Shown here one piece after another: positions 36,269-43,748 of a stretch of DNA of 45,725 bases. The notes under the pieces were generated by a model. It saw nothing but the letters and a program-made list of their open reading frames with translations. It had not been told where the DNA came from and made no database searches. Made by a program: the position numbers and the translations under genes. Positions within the stretch are counted from its first letter, which is position 1. Each line of letters begins with the position of its first letter. This stretch comes from Gammaproteobacteria bacterium (GTDB lineage Bacteria > Pseudomonadota > Gammaproteobacteria > Methylococcales > Methylomonadaceae), in assembly GCA_018830325.1 (NCBI GenBank), contig JAHJSQ010000059.1, positions 1 to 45,725 on the forward strand, written 5' to 3'.

Positions 36269-36370
36269 GTTCCCACGGTCCTCCGTGGGAACCGATACCG
36301 GCTTTAAGTGTGGCACGTTGTATTTAAGTTCGTTATGCGTTTCCACACACAGGAGCGTGAGAACGAGAGG
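36269..36370 (+). repeat. Palindromic repeat family C, copy 2
   Basis: The left hairpin GGTTCCCACGG/CCGTGGGAACC is perfect. The right hairpin is weaker (TTTCCACACAC...GTGAGAACG). It is flanked on both sides by copies of the start region of the P-type ATPase gene. Confidence 0.72.
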
Positions 36371-36422
36371 ATGTCGGGTTACGCTGACGCTAACCCGACC
36401 TACATTTGATAAAGGCACAAAC

Positions 36423-38411
36423 ATGATCGATAAAATTTATTTCGACAAAATCGATGCGGAACTGCTGAAGATCAGTCCGCGCCAAGACATTATGCTGCTG
36501 CGCGTCATCGCGGCGGTCATTCCGGTGGTCTTATTCGGCTTGGATGCACTTTATGATTTGCCGGTCTTGTATTGGCTGGGCATTCCGTTTTATCTGTTCT
36601 GTTTGGCGCTCTATCTCGAAAGCCTGTTGAAAAGCGTGTTGTTCTTGCGCAAGGTTTCGGCGGAACTGCTGATCGTTTTGGTCATGACCGTGACGCTGAT
36701 CGATGGGGCGCCGTTGAGCGGGGCGATGGTCGCCTGGTTCATCGGCCTGGGCTTGTATATCTCGTTCACGATCATCCGTAAGAACCGGGAAAAGATCGAA
36801 AGCCTGATTCAGGAGGGCAAAAAGACAGCCCGGATGCTGCAGGACGGCGACATCGTGGAAGTGCCGATCAACCAAATTCGGCTAGGCGCCACGGTGCTGA
36901 TTCCGAAAGGCGCAATGGTTCCGATCGACGGAATCATCATCGAAGGCGCCTCGGCGATCGACGAATCGACGATTACCGGCGAACCTTTTCCGGTATATAA
37001 GGAGACTGGCGCCAGCGTGACATCGGGTACGCTGAATTTGAGCGCGCCGCTGCAGGTCAAGGCCGATAAAAACGGGGACGATTCGTTTCTCGCAGTGATC
37101 ACTCAGGAAATCGAAAACAGTCTGGAGAACAAATCCGATCTGCAGCGGCGCGCCGATACCACGGTGCAGATTCTGCTGTTGTCGGTCACGGCCTATGCCT
37201 TTTTGCTGCTTTACATTACCGGCAGCCTACATCTAATGGCGACAGCACTGGCGGTGGTTTGCCCCTGCGCCTGGGCGCTGGCGACGCCGACCGCGTTCGC
37301 CGCCAATATCGGGCGTCTGGCTCGTTCGAATATTCTAGCCCGTGGCGGCGAGCCGCTGGAAAACATGCAGGACATCAAAACGCTGATTCTGGATAAAACC
37401 GGCACGGTCACGTTGGCAGAACCCGAAGTCAGCCAGGTCATCGAAATGGGCTTGCCGACACAGGGTCTATTGGAACTGGCCGCATCGATCGAATCGCGTT
37501 TCGATCATCCGATCGCGCATTCGATCGTCAATTATGCGAAAAAGCAAGGTCTGAATGCCTTCCTGCCGGTCGAGAAAGCCGAGGACCTTCCGGGCCGCGG
37601 CATCAAGGCCCGGATCGAAGGCCGGGAAATTCTGATGGGCAGCGCCGAAACGCTGAGCCTTCAGGACATCGAATTGCCGGCTATCGACTATACCGGCCGT
37701 GCTGTCTGGCTGGCGGTCGACCGCGAAGTCCAGGGCGTCATCGTCATTCGCGATATCATGCTGTCGGAAATGCGGGGCTTGGCCGATACGATCCGCGCCT
37801 GCGGCATCGAAAAGGTCGTGCTCGCGACCGGCGATAACGAAGAACAGGAGGCCAATCGCGTGGCCGACTATATCAACGCCGACGAATACTATTTCAATTG
37901 CAAGCCGGAGGACAAAACCGCGCTGGTCAAAAGATTTCAGGAACAGGGCAAAGTGGCGATGGTCGGCGATGGCGTCAATGACGCGCCATCTTTGGCTGCC
38001 GCCAATGTCGGCATCGCGATCGGCGGGCACAAGAACGTCAATCTGGCGATCATTTCATCGGATGTCGTCATTCTCGGTCACGATGCCCAGGATCTGGTCA
38101 CGATCTTGCGGCTCGGTCATAAAATGGGCGGCATCATCCGGCAAAATTATCTGTGGGCCGTCATTTTCAACAGCGTCGGCCTAGCGCTGGCGACATTCGG
38201 CTTGCTCAATCCGATCTTTGCCGCGCTGCTGCATCATGTCAGTTCGGTGTTCGTCGTCGTCAATGCCGGCCGCTTGTATTTTACCGGCATCGAGCAATCG
38301 CTGGTCGGTCCTATGTTCAGAAAAATGGATGAGCTGACCGGCCGCGATCAGCGCTACGAACCCGAAAGTTTACCTTCCGTCTCCGAAGCGACTGTCGAAG
38401 CGGAGTCTTAA
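36423..38411 (+). CDS. P1B-type metal-transporting ATPase, atypical, no HMA domain
   Basis: 662 residues from the ATG at 36423; upstream extension is rejected because it crosses repeats. It has no N-terminal metal-binding domain. Motifs in order: TGEP (185-188), membrane CPCAWALATP (280-289), DKTGT (324-328), an HP motif in RFDHPIAHS, and GDGVNDAP. The CPC is standard for heavy-metal ATPases, but the following AWALATP and the last-helix HHVSSVFVVVNAGRL do not match the usual Cu, Zn/Cd or Co signatures. It lies 4 bp before a SufC-like gene. Context suggests iron or another transition metal; direction is presumably export. Confidence 0.82.
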   Translation: MIDKIYFDKIDAELLKISPRQDIMLLRVIAAVIPVVLFGLDALYDLPVLYWLGIPFYLFCLALYLESLLKSVLFLRKVSAELLIVLVMTVTLIDGAPLSGAMVAWFIGLGLYISFTIIRKNREKIESLIQEGKKTARMLQDGDIVEVPINQIRLGATVLIPKGAMVPIDGIIIEGASAIDESTITGEPFPVYKETGASVTSGTLNLSAPLQVKADKNGDDSFLAVITQEIENSLENKSDLQRRADTTVQILLLSVTAYAFLLLYITGSLHLMATALAVVCPCAWALATPTAFAANIGRLARSNILARGGEPLENMQDIKTLILDKTGTVTLAEPEVSQVIEMGLPTQGLLELAASIESRFDHPIAHSIVNYAKKQGLNAFLPVEKAEDLPGRGIKARIEGREILMGSAETLSLQDIELPAIDYTGRAVWLAVDREVQGVIVIRDIMLSEMRGLADTIRACGIEKVVLATGDNEEQEANRVADYINADEYYFNCKPEDKTALVKRFQEQGKVAMVGDGVNDAPSLAAANVGIAIGGHKNVNLAIISSDVVILGHDAQDLVTILRLGHKMGGIIRQNYLWAVIFNSVGLALATFGLLNPIFAALLHHVSSVFVVVNAGRLYFTGIEQSLVGPMFRKMDELTGRDQRYEPESLPSVSEATVEAES

Positions 38412-38415
38412 ACGT

Positions 38416-39138
38416 ATGGCTTTGCTGGAGCTGCGTCGAGCTGTTTATAGGGTGGGACAGAAAAACATTCTGGACGGTCTGGATTTCGCTATCGACGAAG
38501 GGGATGTGCATGCGCTGATCGGCACGAACGGCACCGGCAAGAGCACCCTGGCGCGCTTGATCATCGGCAGCGAGGGTTTTCGGCTGAGTTCCGGGCAAAT
38601 CGTCTTTGACGGCCGGGACGTCGGCACCTGGACGATGTACGAACGCGCCCAGGCAGGCATCTCGATGGTCTGGCAAGAGCCGGCCTTGTTCGAAGGCATA
38701 TCGGTGCGCGATTATTTGAGCATTGGCCGGGGTCATGCGGACTTATCACAATGCTTGGCCCAAGTCGGACTGAACCCCGACGACTATCTCGACAGACCGT
38801 TGGACAAGTCGATGAGCGGGGGTGAAAGAAAACGCATCGAGCTGGCGTCCATGCTGGCATTGCGGCCCCGGCTTTGCATTCTGGATGAGCCGGTGTCCGG
38901 CATCGATTTGGTCTCGGTCCGCAGTATTCTGGCCGTGATCAGACGAATACAACAAAACGGGTCGTCGATTCTGCTGATCACGCATCGCGAAGAAGTCGCC
39001 GGCATTGCCGACAAGGCTTCATTGTTGTGCGGCGGTAAAGTCGTCATGACCGGCGTGCCGGATAAAATCATCCAAAATTACAAGGCCAGACATTGTGTCG
39101 TCTGTAACGGCCGGGAGTGCGACTATGCCGCTGACTGA
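38416..39138 (+). CDS. SufC-like ABC ATPase (SmsC-type)
   Basis: 240 residues. Walker A GTNGTGKST (36-44), Q-loop near 87, signature MSGGERKR (133-140), Walker B LCILDEP (153-159) and switch His190. The start (ILDGLDFAIDEGDVHALIG) is of the SufC type, and the following gene is SufB-like, so it is predicted to power Fe-S scaffold assembly in the cytosol rather than a transporter. Oddly, the C-terminus adds CVVCNGREC (Cys227, 230, 235), a possible metal or cluster site. It starts 4 bp after the P-type ATPase and overlaps the next gene by 14 bp. Confidence 0.82.
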   Translation: MALLELRRAVYRVGQKNILDGLDFAIDEGDVHALIGTNGTGKSTLARLIIGSEGFRLSSGQIVFDGRDVGTWTMYERAQAGISMVWQEPALFEGISVRDYLSIGRGHADLSQCLAQVGLNPDDYLDRPLDKSMSGGERKRIELASMLALRPRLCILDEPVSGIDLVSVRSILAVIRRIQQNGSSILLITHREEVAGIADKASLLCGGKVVMTGVPDKIIQNYKARHCVVCNGRECDYAAD

Positions 39139-40060
39139 TCGATTCATTCCGTTACTGAACGCGAGCGGCATCGATCGCGGTATCCTGGACGACCGTGAAA
39201 CCGCGCATATCGCGGCGGACGGGCAATCACTGCTCAGCCGGCGGTCGATTCCGGGTCTTTCGATAAAGATCGATGAAAACCGTGAATCGACGAAGGTCGA
39301 CATCAGGATAGCCCGCGACACACACATCGTGAATCCGGTCCATCTTTGCTTCGCGCTGCTGCATGGCATCGGCAGTCAAAACTTTAGCGTCCATGTCGTA
39401 CTCGAACCGGGCGCCAAGGCCGATTTCATCTCGCACGGCCTGTTCGCGAATGCCCAAGTCGTCAAACACACTATGCATAAGCTCATCGAGATCGGCGACG
39501 GAGCACAGGCCCATTTCACCGATAGTCATATTCATGGACTTTCCGGTGGCATCGAAGTCAACTCGACAGCACAGATCAAAGTCGGCAAGCATGCGCGCTA
39601 CGGCGCGGATTTCTCGTTGACATCGGGCAGGGTCGGGTGGCTTGATTTGAATGAATCGATACAGGCCGACGATTACGCGGTCGTCGAGATTGTTTCCCGC
39701 GTCTACGGGCATGACGACGATTCGATCAAAATCAACGAAGAAGTCAGTCTGAACGGCCGGTTCTCGCGTAGCATGATCAAAAGCCGCGTCGCGTTGGAAG
39801 GCGAAGCCCGGGCGGACATCGTCGGCATCACAGAGGGCCGCGCCGAAGGCTCGCGCGGTCACATGGATTGCATGGAAATCATCAAAGACCAAGCGGTCGG
39901 ACAATCGACGCCGGTCGTCAAAGTCAGTCATCCGCTTGCGAAGATCACCCACGAAGCGGCTATCGGCACGGTCGACAAGAAACAAATGGAGACCTTGATC
40001 GCGCACGGGCTTTCCCCAGAGCAGGCCACGGATATGATCGTGTTGGGTATGTTGCGTTAA
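39125..40060 (+). CDS. SufB/SufD-family Fe-S scaffold protein, short form (SmsB-like)
   Basis: 311 residues, against about 495 for E. coli SufB and 423 for SufD. It is essentially only the beta-helix core plus the C-terminal SufC-binding region. Cys249 (GHMDCMEI) and Glu277 (THEAAIG) occupy the positions of the catalytic Cys405 and Glu434 of E. coli SufB, 28 against 29 residues apart, so it is SufB-like rather than SufD-like. Start chosen at the ATG at 39125 with GGGAG upstream; an earlier in-frame Met lies deep inside the previous gene. With the SufC-like ATPase it forms a two-gene minimal SUF-like unit such as the SmsCB pair of methanogens. Confidence 0.82.
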   Translation: MPLTDRFIPLLNASGIDRGILDDRETAHIAADGQSLLSRRSIPGLSIKIDENRESTKVDIRIARDTHIVNPVHLCFALLHGIGSQNFSVHVVLEPGAKADFISHGLFANAQVVKHTMHKLIEIGDGAQAHFTDSHIHGLSGGIEVNSTAQIKVGKHARYGADFSLTSGRVGWLDLNESIQADDYAVVEIVSRVYGHDDDSIKINEEVSLNGRFSRSMIKSRVALEGEARADIVGITEGRAEGSRGHMDCMEIIKDQAVGQSTPVVKVSHPLAKITHEAAIGTVDKKQMETLIAHGLSPEQATDMIVLGMLR

Positions 40061-40067
40061 ATCGATC

Positions 40068-40149
40068 GAGGACCTACGAATGCTGCTATGGATAATGAGA
40101 TTCAGTCTGTTGGGAAGCTTAGACGCTATTCCTGGTGCGGTCTTGTTTT
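40068..40149 (+). pseudogene. Degraded duplicate of the ZIP gene leader and 5' end
   Basis: About 82 bp matching 40266-40347 at roughly four bases in five, including leader, start codon and about the first 22 codons of the ZIP gene (ATGCTGCTATGGATAAT..., then TTCAGTCTGTTGGG). Translation runs into repeat C copy 3 and stops. It sits just after the SufB-like gene. Confidence 0.7.
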
Positions 40150-40153
40150 CCCT

Positions 40154-40254
40154 GGTTCCCACGGTCCTCCGTGGGAACCGATACGGGCGCTGAGAGTATT
40201 ACGTTGTGCTTAAGCCTTGGTATGCATTCCCACGCAGGAGCATGGGAACGAGAG
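40154..40254 (+). repeat. Palindromic repeat family C, copy 3
   Basis: The left hairpin GGTTCCCACGG/CCGTGGGAACC is identical to that of copy 2; the right hairpin is CATTCCCACGC...GCATGGGAACG. It lies exactly between the degraded and intact copies of the ZIP gene start. Confidence 0.75.
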
Positions 40255-40279
40255 TTCAATCAGTTGAGGGGTACTATGA

Positions 40280-41017
40280 ATGCTGCTATGGATAATCGGG
40301 TTCAGTCTGTTGGGCAGTATCGGCGCTATTGCCGGCGCGGCCTTGTTTTTGTTCTTTCCGGAAGGCATTCGTAGAGTGCTGGTTCCTTGTTTGATCAGCT
40401 ACGCGACCGGCACGCTGCTTGGCGCGGCGTTTCTCGGCATGTTGCCCGCCGGGCTGAAACAGGCTCCGGCGATCGCCGTTATGGCGACGGTCTTGGCCGG
40501 CATGGTCGGCTTTTTCGTTTTGGAAAAACTCGTCATCTGGCGTCACTGCCACAATAACGGATGCGAAGTACATAGCCATGCCGCGCCGTTGATTCTGATC
40601 GGCGATGCCTTCCATAACTTCGTGGACGGCGTGGTGATCGCCGCAGCGTTCCTTACGTCTATACCATTGGGCGTCACTACCGCATTGGCGGTGATTGCGC
40701 ACGAGATCCCGCAGGAAGTCGGCGACTTCGCCATCCTGCTCGACAACGGCTACAGTCGTGTGAAGGCCTTGGTGCTCAATGGGCTATCATCCGTCGCCAC
40801 ATTGCCCGGTGCTTTGATCGCCTATTTTTGGCTGGTCGAGACACGCGAGGCGGCGCCCTATATTTTGGCGATCTCTGCCGCCAGCTTCATCTATATCGCG
40901 ACGGCCGATCTAATACCTGCCTTGCACCGGCAGGTTAGCCTGCTGACATCGCTACGCCAAATATTGCTGTTGCTCGCGGGCATCGCTACCGTCGCTTTCT
41001 TTCACCTTGGAGGGTAA
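40280..41017 (+). CDS. ZIP-family metal permease
   Basis: 245 residues with about eight membrane helices. The binuclear metal site motifs are present: HNFVDGVVIA in helix 4 (about residue 112) and HEIPQEVGDFAILL in helix 5 (about 138). A His/Cys-rich loop (RHCHNNGCEVHSH) precedes helix 4, as in many ZIPs. ZIP proteins move Zn, Fe, Mn or Cd into the cytosol; neighbours suggest iron. GAGGGG lies 8 bp before the ATG. The ferritin-like gene starts 3 bp after it ends. Confidence 0.87.
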   Translation: MLLWIIGFSLLGSIGAIAGAALFLFFPEGIRRVLVPCLISYATGTLLGAAFLGMLPAGLKQAPAIAVMATVLAGMVGFFVLEKLVIWRHCHNNGCEVHSHAAPLILIGDAFHNFVDGVVIAAAFLTSIPLGVTTALAVIAHEIPQEVGDFAILLDNGYSRVKALVLNGLSSVATLPGALIAYFWLVETREAAPYILAISAASFIYIATADLIPALHRQVSLLTSLRQILLLLAGIATVAFFHLGG

Positions 41018-41020
41018 ACC

Positions 41021-41491
41021 ATGAACCCGCTCACCGAAACTGAAATCGCCGCCCTCAACGAGGCGTTGGATGATGAATACCGGGCCTTGGCAACCTACGA
41101 TCAAGTCATTGCCGACTTTGGCGATGTGTCGCCGTTCGGCAACATACGAGATGCGGAAAGCCGACACATAGACGCGATTTGCACACTTTTTTCTCGCTAT
41201 GGGTTAACCATTCCCGAGAATCCCTGGTTGGGAAAGGTTGAGCGTTATGCGAGTCTGCAAGAAGCTTGCGAAGCAGGCGTCGCCGCCGAAATCGCCAATG
41301 CCGAAATCTACGAACGGTTAGTTCAAGCCACGGAACGACCGGATATTCTGACCGTGTTCCGCAATCTTCGGGATGCATCGCAGCAGCGCCACCTGCCGGC
41401 GTTTCAGCGATGTGTGCAAGGATCATCCGGACGCGGTGGACATGGCGGCGGGGAAGGGCATCGCGGCAGACACGGGGGCGGCCATGAATAG
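41021..41491 (+). CDS. DUF2202 ferritin-like protein with His/Gly-rich tail
   Basis: 156 residues. A four-helix ferritin-like bundle (about 1-130) carries metal-ligand patterns: Glu19 (DDEYRALATY), then Glu46 and His49 (AESRHIDAI), and a second half with EIANAEIYERL and QQRHLPAF. The last 25 residues are a His/Gly/Arg tail (GGHGGGEGHRGRHGGGHE) that looks like a metal-binding or buffering segment. DUF2202 proteins are uncharacterised; the fold suggests di-iron chemistry or iron storage. It is coupled to the ZIP gene (3-bp gap), which favours iron or zinc handling. Confidence 0.82.
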   Translation: MNPLTETEIAALNEALDDEYRALATYDQVIADFGDVSPFGNIRDAESRHIDAICTLFSRYGLTIPENPWLGKVERYASLQEACEAGVAAEIANAEIYERLVQATERPDILTVFRNLRDASQQRHLPAFQRCVQGSSGRGGHGGGEGHRGRHGGGHE

Positions 41492-41526
41492 GATCGCAGA
41501 AGACCGTTGTCAACAGGTGTTGCGCC

Positions 41527-42165
41527 ATGCCTAGAGTAGCTCCGTTCGAGGATCATCATCAACGTTACGAGGCGTGGTTCGACAAGCATGAGGCTGCTTA
41601 TATCTCGGAATTGCTGGCGCTGCGGCCATTCGTGCCTTGGGAAGGCTGCGGCGTCGAGATAGGCGTCGGCAGTGGTCGCTTCGCGGCGCCGTTAGGGATA
41701 CAGGTCGGCGTCGATCCTTCCCCGGCGATGTTGCTTCATGCTTCGGCGCGAGGCATAAAGGTCGTGGAAGGCGTGGCCGAGAATCTGCCTTTCGAAGTCG
41801 GTACCTTCGATTACGCGTTGGTGGTAACGACCATCTGTTTTGTAGACTCCCCAGTGAAAATGCTTGCCGAGGCTCACCGAGTTCTTAAACCGGGCGGCCG
41901 CCTTGTGATCGGATTTATCGATAGGGAAAGTGCCTTGGGTCAAGATTATTTGGCGCATCAGGACGAGAGCGTATTTTACCGCGAAGCCACATTCATTTCG
42001 GCTGACGAAGTAGAGCAACTTCTGCTGGAAACCGGTTTCTCGATCGACGCTTGGGGCCAGACGCTCGCCCGCCCATTGCCCGAAACTCGGGAGATCGAAT
42101 CGCTAAGGGCAGGGCGGGGTCAATGTGCATTCGTTGTCGTCGCGGCAACGAAAGAGGATTGGTAA
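41527..42165 (+). CDS. Class I SAM-dependent methyltransferase
   Basis: 212 residues with the Rossmann methyltransferase motifs: motif I VEIGVGSGRFAAPLG (about 43-57), the acidic motif II VGVDPSPAML, and post-I GTFDYALVVTTI. It resembles the UbiE/MenG-like Methyltransf_11 group. The acceptor cannot be inferred. It lies 35 bp after the ferritin-like gene, so it may be the last member of the metal operon or independent. Confidence 0.82.
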   Translation: MPRVAPFEDHHQRYEAWFDKHEAAYISELLALRPFVPWEGCGVEIGVGSGRFAAPLGIQVGVDPSPAMLLHASARGIKVVEGVAENLPFEVGTFDYALVVTTICFVDSPVKMLAEAHRVLKPGGRLVIGFIDRESALGQDYLAHQDESVFYREATFISADEVEQLLLETGFSIDAWGQTLARPLPETREIESLRAGRGQCAFVVVAATKEDW

Positions 42166-42195
42166 TTATTCAGCATAAGTCATATATAAGAAGGT

Positions 42196-42289
42196 GTCGG
42201 GCATTGATTTATAAGGCTGCCTGCAACAGGACGTTGCGGTCAGAGCTTACAGGGACGTATTTACGCGTCCTTAGAAATCAATGCCCGAC
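42196..42289. repeat. Long inverted repeat with nested hairpin
   Basis: GTCGGGCATTGATTT (42196-42210) pairs perfectly with AAATCAATGCCCGAC (42275-42289). The enclosed DNA has a smaller GGACG/CGTCC hairpin and a GGGACGTATTTACG stretch, whose reverse complement resembles the motif near 24095-24115. It may act as a stem-loop after the methyltransferase gene, or it is another small dispersed element. Confidence 0.65.
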
Positions 42290-42380
42290 GCCAAATCGAC
42301 CAAATGCGCTGAATAGTTACGAGGATTGATTCATTGAAAACGACAGTTACACGATAATATACGGGTCTAAACATCCCTCG

Positions 42381-43226
42381 ATGGAGTGCGGTTTCATGGT
42401 TTCATCTTCTTATTCATCAAGCGCTCAAAGTTCCGGTGTACGGGTTTATTTGGTCACCGGCGCCACCGGGGCGATTGGCAAAGCCATTGCGCGGCAACTG
42501 GCGGCAAAGCCGAATTCCGAAGTCGTATTGGTTTGCCGCGATGGCGATAAAGCACAACGAGCGGTGCGGGAAATCATCGCTGCCACCGGGAACGTAGCAG
42601 TTCGCTTCGAGCTCGCCGACTTGAGCGAGCATCTCGAAATCCTTGGTTTGGCGGAGCGCTGGACCGGTCCGCTGCATGCCTTGATCAACAATGCCGCCTG
42701 CACGCCGCGCAACCGGCAGGAAACATCCGAGGGCATCGAAATGCAGTTCGCCACCAACGTGCTCTGTTATTTCCGGTTGATCGACGCGTTCGCCGATACA
42801 TTGAAAGCGTCGGCGCCTGCCCGTGTCGTCAATGTCGCGAGCTACTGGGCCGGCGGCCTGGATTTGAACGATTTGGAGTTTACCCGCAGGCGCTACGACA
42901 ACGACAGCGCCTACCGGCAGTCAAAACAGGCCGACCGCATGCTGAGCGCGGCTTTCTCGGAAAGACTGCTGCCTTACCGAATTGCGGTCAATGCCTGCCA
43001 TCCGGGCGACGTCAATTCGAAATTGAGCAACGATTTGGGATTCGGCGGCCACGAAACACCGGATCATGGCGCCGAAACCCCGGTATGGCTCGCGACCGAC
43101 CCGGCCGGCCAGCAACATTCCGGGCGCTACTATGAACACAAGCGCGAAGTCGTCTGCAGCTATAGCCGAGACAGGGAGGCTGTCGACGCGCTTTATCGGG
43201 TTTGTTCGAACTATTCGATCCGTTGA
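42381..43226 (+). CDS. Short-chain dehydrogenase/reductase
   Basis: 281 residues, or 276 from the ATG at 42396, which has GGAG about 9 bp upstream and may be the true start. The nucleotide-binding TGATGAIGKAIA, the NNAAC motif, and the catalytic Ser (VVNVASYWAG) and YRQSK (YxxxK) are in normal order. Sequence style is close to retinol-dehydrogenase/WW-oxidoreductase-like SDRs that use NADP(H). Substrate is unknown; it is not clearly tied to the metal genes. Confidence 0.82.
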   Translation: MECGFMVSSSYSSSAQSSGVRVYLVTGATGAIGKAIARQLAAKPNSEVVLVCRDGDKAQRAVREIIAATGNVAVRFELADLSEHLEILGLAERWTGPLHALINNAACTPRNRQETSEGIEMQFATNVLCYFRLIDAFADTLKASAPARVVNVASYWAGGLDLNDLEFTRRRYDNDSAYRQSKQADRMLSAAFSERLLPYRIAVNACHPGDVNSKLSNDLGFGGHETPDHGAETPVWLATDPAGQQHSGRYYEHKREVVCSYSRDREAVDALYRVCSNYSIR

Positions 43227-43241
43227 CTGCAGTGTTAACCC

Positions 43242-43312
43242 ATGACCGTCATGGTTGAGTCAACCATTACCCTTCCTCATTGCCGACACGCGGAATTCGA
43301 GACGTTGCCTGC
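43242..43312 (+). pseudogene. 5' remnant of a second GDCCVxC gene
   Basis: The first 24 codons (MTVMVESTITLPHCRHAEFETLP) mirror the GDCCVxC protein encoded at 3827 (ILESTITCPNCGHAETETMP), keeping ESTIT, H and ET but losing one cysteine of the first knuckle. The sequence then runs into the antisense of an integrase remnant, so the signature and the rest of the gene are gone. Confidence 0.6.
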
Positions 43313-43317
43313 TTGGA

Positions 43318-43748
43318 ATCAGATTGACCTTATCAAGGCGATGGCGCGGCAGCGGCATCAACGTCTCGGAAAAGGTCTTCACCCGGTCTTTGTCGCCCTT
43401 GCCGGAACGCCCTGTAATCTGTTTGTATTCGAAATCGAGATACTGAACTCTGAGCCTGACCGCCTCGGCAATCCGTAATCCGCTGCCGTAAAGGTTCTTT
43501 GCCGCGACTGAGGCACGCCTTCCATGCGCGCCAATACCTGTTTCACTTCATCCGCCGACAACACGACCGGAATGTGCCGTTTTTTACCGGAACGAATCGC
43601 ATCGATACGCTTTTCCAGCGGTTTGTCGAGAACTTGTTTGTACAAAAACACCAAAGTGTTCATTGCTTGATTCTGCGTCGATCCGGCAACATTGCGTTGC
43701 GTAGCCGGATGCGTCAAAAATGCTTCGATTTTGTCTATGTTTGCGTTA
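43318..43748 (-). pseudogene. Integron-type integrase (IntI-like) remnant
   Basis: Reading leftwards, AFLTHPATQRNVAGSTQNQ, then LVFLYKQVLDKPLE and VVLSADEVKQVL, match the core-binding domain of IntI/XerC-like recombinases. After a frameshift at about 43500, another frame continues with YGSGLRIAEAVRLRVQYLDF, then GKGDKDR and TFSETLMP, the start of the catalytic domain. The first 50 or so residues and the entire C-terminal half with the HxxR and Tyr nucleophile are missing. The direction, away from the cassette-type ORFs to the right, is the normal layout of an integron. Confidence 0.72.

Larger units (their letters stand above)
36117..36422. other. Intergenic region with two repeat-C copies and a duplicated leader
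   Basis: 306 bp holding palindromic repeat C copies 1 and 2 and, between them, a degraded copy (36234-36262) of the leader and start codon of the following ATPase gene. A reading frame can be extended upstream through this DNA, but it runs over the repeats and is not credible as protein. Confidence 0.6.

Noticed and set aside
36153-36422. A 90-residue N-terminal extension of the P-type ATPase
   Set aside because: The extension is translated from palindromic repeats and a duplicated leader. The ATG at 36423 fits family length.
39125-40060. Reading the scaffold as SufD rather than SufB
   Set aside because: The Cys and Glu typical of SufB are present at nearly the SufB spacing, and no second SufB/D gene accompanies it.
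39227-40162. A 311-codon leftward frame opposite the SufB-like gene
   Set aside because: Its composition is typical of an antisense shadow. The rightward frame has conserved catalytic residues and overlaps its operon partner.
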